Assembly: GCA_902571375.1 (NCBI GenBank)
Contig: CACGBP010000003.1
Span: 1-64,000 of the forward strand
Length of the DNA: 64,000 nt
From: an uncultured Pelagibacteraceae bacterium
Lineage (GTDB): Bacteria; Pseudomonadota; Alphaproteobacteria; Pelagibacterales; Pelagibacteraceae
Direction: 5' to 3'
Below the pieces are notes generated by a model that was not told where the DNA came from, searched no databases, and worked only from the letters and a program-made list of their open reading frames with translations. Every line of letters starts with the position of its first letter. The stretch's first letter is position 1. A program made the translations under genes and the position numbers. This document shows, piece after piece, positions 62,286 through 64,000 of this stretch.

Positions 62286-62561
62286 TTATTTTTGCATGTT
62301 CTTTGCAGATTTAATTACGTTAGTAATACCAGCAATTACCCCTACAAAAAAAAATATTAAAATTAACCAGGGTTTAGTACCAAAGGTCTTGTCTAAAATA
62401 AACCCAATAATTGTCCCTACAGCTACTGCTGAAACTAATTCTGTACTGAGCTTGAAAGCAGTGCCAATTGGCGATGGATTGTGTTTTTTTGCTGATAAAT
62501 CTCTTTTCAAAGCCTTTTTTTTTGCAATCTCTAAGCGAGTTTTGAATGGATCTTTAGACAT
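62286..62561 (-). CDS. atpI: ATP synthase protein I
   Basis: GTAFKLSTELVSAVAVGTIIGFILDKTFGTKPWLILIFFFVGVIAG. Confidence 0.88.
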   Translation of the reverse strand: MSKDPFKTRLEIAKKKALKRDLSAKKHNPSPIGTAFKLSTELVSAVAVGTIIGFILDKTFGTKPWLILIFFFVGVIAGITNVIKSAKNMQK

Positions 62562-62574
62562 TATTTATCTTTGG

Positions 62575-64000
62575 TTAGGCAACCATGCTTTCTGCTTTCT
62601 GTAAATCTACAGCAACTAATTGACTAATACCTTTCTCAGGCATTGTTACACCATAAAGTCTATTCATTTTAGACATTGTCAAAGCGTGGTGTGTAACAAT
62701 TACAAACTTGGTATTTGTGATTTTTGTAAGTTCTTCTAATAAGTTACAAAATCTGGTTACATTTGCGTCATCCAGTGGTGCATCTACTTCATCTAGTACA
62801 CAAATTGGTGAAGGGTTAGTTAAGAAGACTGCAAAAATTAATGATAGAGCAGTTAACGCTTGTTCACCTCCTGATAACAACGTGATGGACTGAAGACGTT
62901 TACCTGGAGGACTTACTAGCATCTCTAAACCTGCCTCAAGAGGATCATCTGAGTCAACTAGTTCTAGTTTTGCACTCCCACCATTAAATAATTTTGTGTA
63001 AACTTCATTAAATTTTCTATTAACTTTTTCAAAAGCATCAACTAATCTTTCCCTCCCTTTTTGGTTAAGTTCATTTATACTTTCTTTTAATTTGACAATC
63101 GCTGTAACTAGGTCCGCACGATCTTGTTCCATTTTTTTTATTTCAGTTTCATATTTATTTGTTTCTTCATCAGCTTTTAAATTAACAGATCCTAATTTTT
63201 CCCGTTCTTGTTTTTTTTTGTCCAATAAATCCTCTTGATTTACTGCATCAGGAAGATCCTCTTTTCCAAATAGATTTGAATTTTCTAAAATATTTTCTTC
63301 TGTCAGACTAAGCTCGGAATTAATTCTATCAACTAAATCCATTTTTCTTTTTTTTAATCCTTCAATCGTAGCACCAGAACTTGCTTTTCGTTCTCTTATT
63401 TGAATTGACTGTTCCTGTATTTCATTCAACTTAGATCTTAAGTTTTCAATTTTTTCATCAGTAATATTAATAATAGATTCATTTTCAGTCTTTTCTTGTT
63501 CAGATATTCTTAATCCTTCAGAAATTTGACCTTTTTTTTCTGCTTGTAATTTTGGTTGATTATCTAATTTTTCTAGTTGTAGTTCTAATTTATTTTTTCT
63601 TTCACTAAGTTCTGTAATCATTTTCTCAGAGTTTGATAATAAATTTTTCCAGCTTTCAATTTCTTTGTGAATTACGTTTATTCTTTCGCTTCTTTTAACA
63701 GAGTCTTTCTTAATATTTTGATTTTTACTGTATGTATCAGCATATTCCTCAATAATTATTTTACAGCTATCTAGAACACTTAAGGCCTCTTCATTTTTCT
63801 GGGAATTAATAAGATCTTTTATTTTTTCAATCTCTAAATTTAATTTATTTTTTGCAGCATCTAAATCTTCATTTGATTGCTTTTCTGTTTCGTAATATTT
63901 TGAGTCTATTTCAATGAGATCATTTTTTTCTTCTTTAAGTCTCTTTTCATTAGAATTAGCATCAATAACGATTCCTTTTTCTCTACCGATGTCATCATCA
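62575..64000 (-). CDS. smc: chromosome segregation protein SMC, C-terminal part (extends past window; ORF-track start at 63621 is internal)
   Basis: LSGGEQALTALSLIFAVFLTNPSPICVLDEVDAPLDDANV; frame read open through 63622 upstream (...IESWKNLLSNSEKMITELSERKNK). Confidence 0.93.
   Translation of the reverse strand, partial: DDDIGREKGIVIDANSNEKRLKEEKNDLIEIDSKYYETEKQSNEDLDAAKNKLNLEIEKIKDLINSQKNEEALSVLDSCKIIIEEYADTYSKNQNIKKDSVKRSERINVIHKEIESWKNLLSNSEKMITELSERKNKLELQLEKLDNQPKLQAEKKGQISEGLRISEQEKTENESIINITDEKIENLRSKLNEIQEQSIQIRERKASSGATIEGLKKRKMDLVDRINSELSLTEENILENSNLFGKEDLPDAVNQEDLLDKKKQEREKLGSVNLKADEETNKYETEIKKMEQDRADLVTAIVKLKESINELNQKGRERLVDAFEKVNRKFNEVYTKLFNGGSAKLELVDSDDPLEAGLEMLVSPPGKRLQSITLLSGGEQALTALSLIFAVFLTNPSPICVLDEVDAPLDDANVTRFCNLLEELTKITNTKFVIVTHHALTMSKMNRLYGVTMPEKGISQLVAVDLQKAESMVA

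Overview
The window is a gene-dense, very AT-rich bacterial chromosome segment. Short intergenic gaps, frequent 4-nt gene overlaps and gene content suggest a streamlined marine alphaproteobacterium of the SAR11/Pelagibacter type (inference; no 16S in the window). It carries, in order: msrA 5' end; an EamA transporter; an alkA-like glycosylase; a purine catabolism/salvage island (uraD, uraH, xdhAB, guanine deaminase, PuuD-like urate oxidase, phosphoribosyltransferase, AzgA/NCS2 permease); hsp20; prolyl oligopeptidase; tldD/pmbA; typA; groESL; ribF-ileS-lspA-DUF3035-pgi; rsmD-purD; a lipid A/Kdo block (acyltransferase, lpxK, kdtA, msbA) and ubiA; a cytochrome c oxidase operon (ctaC-D-B-small ORF-G-E-surf1) into thrC; thrB-ispH; a retinal module (blh, crtY, crtB, crtI); F0 ATP synthase genes; and the 3' part of smc. 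No mobile elements, CRISPR arrays, tRNAs or rRNAs were recognised. The points most worth a second look are: uraD split by one base at an A7 run that fits a -1 slippage site; a PuuD-like urate oxidase with no cytochrome c domain; a polylysine protein encoded through an A16 tract; a C10 run just after groEL; two RpoH-like promoters; and several small ORFs missed by the ORF track. I did not find strong evidence for a wholly new multi-gene system.
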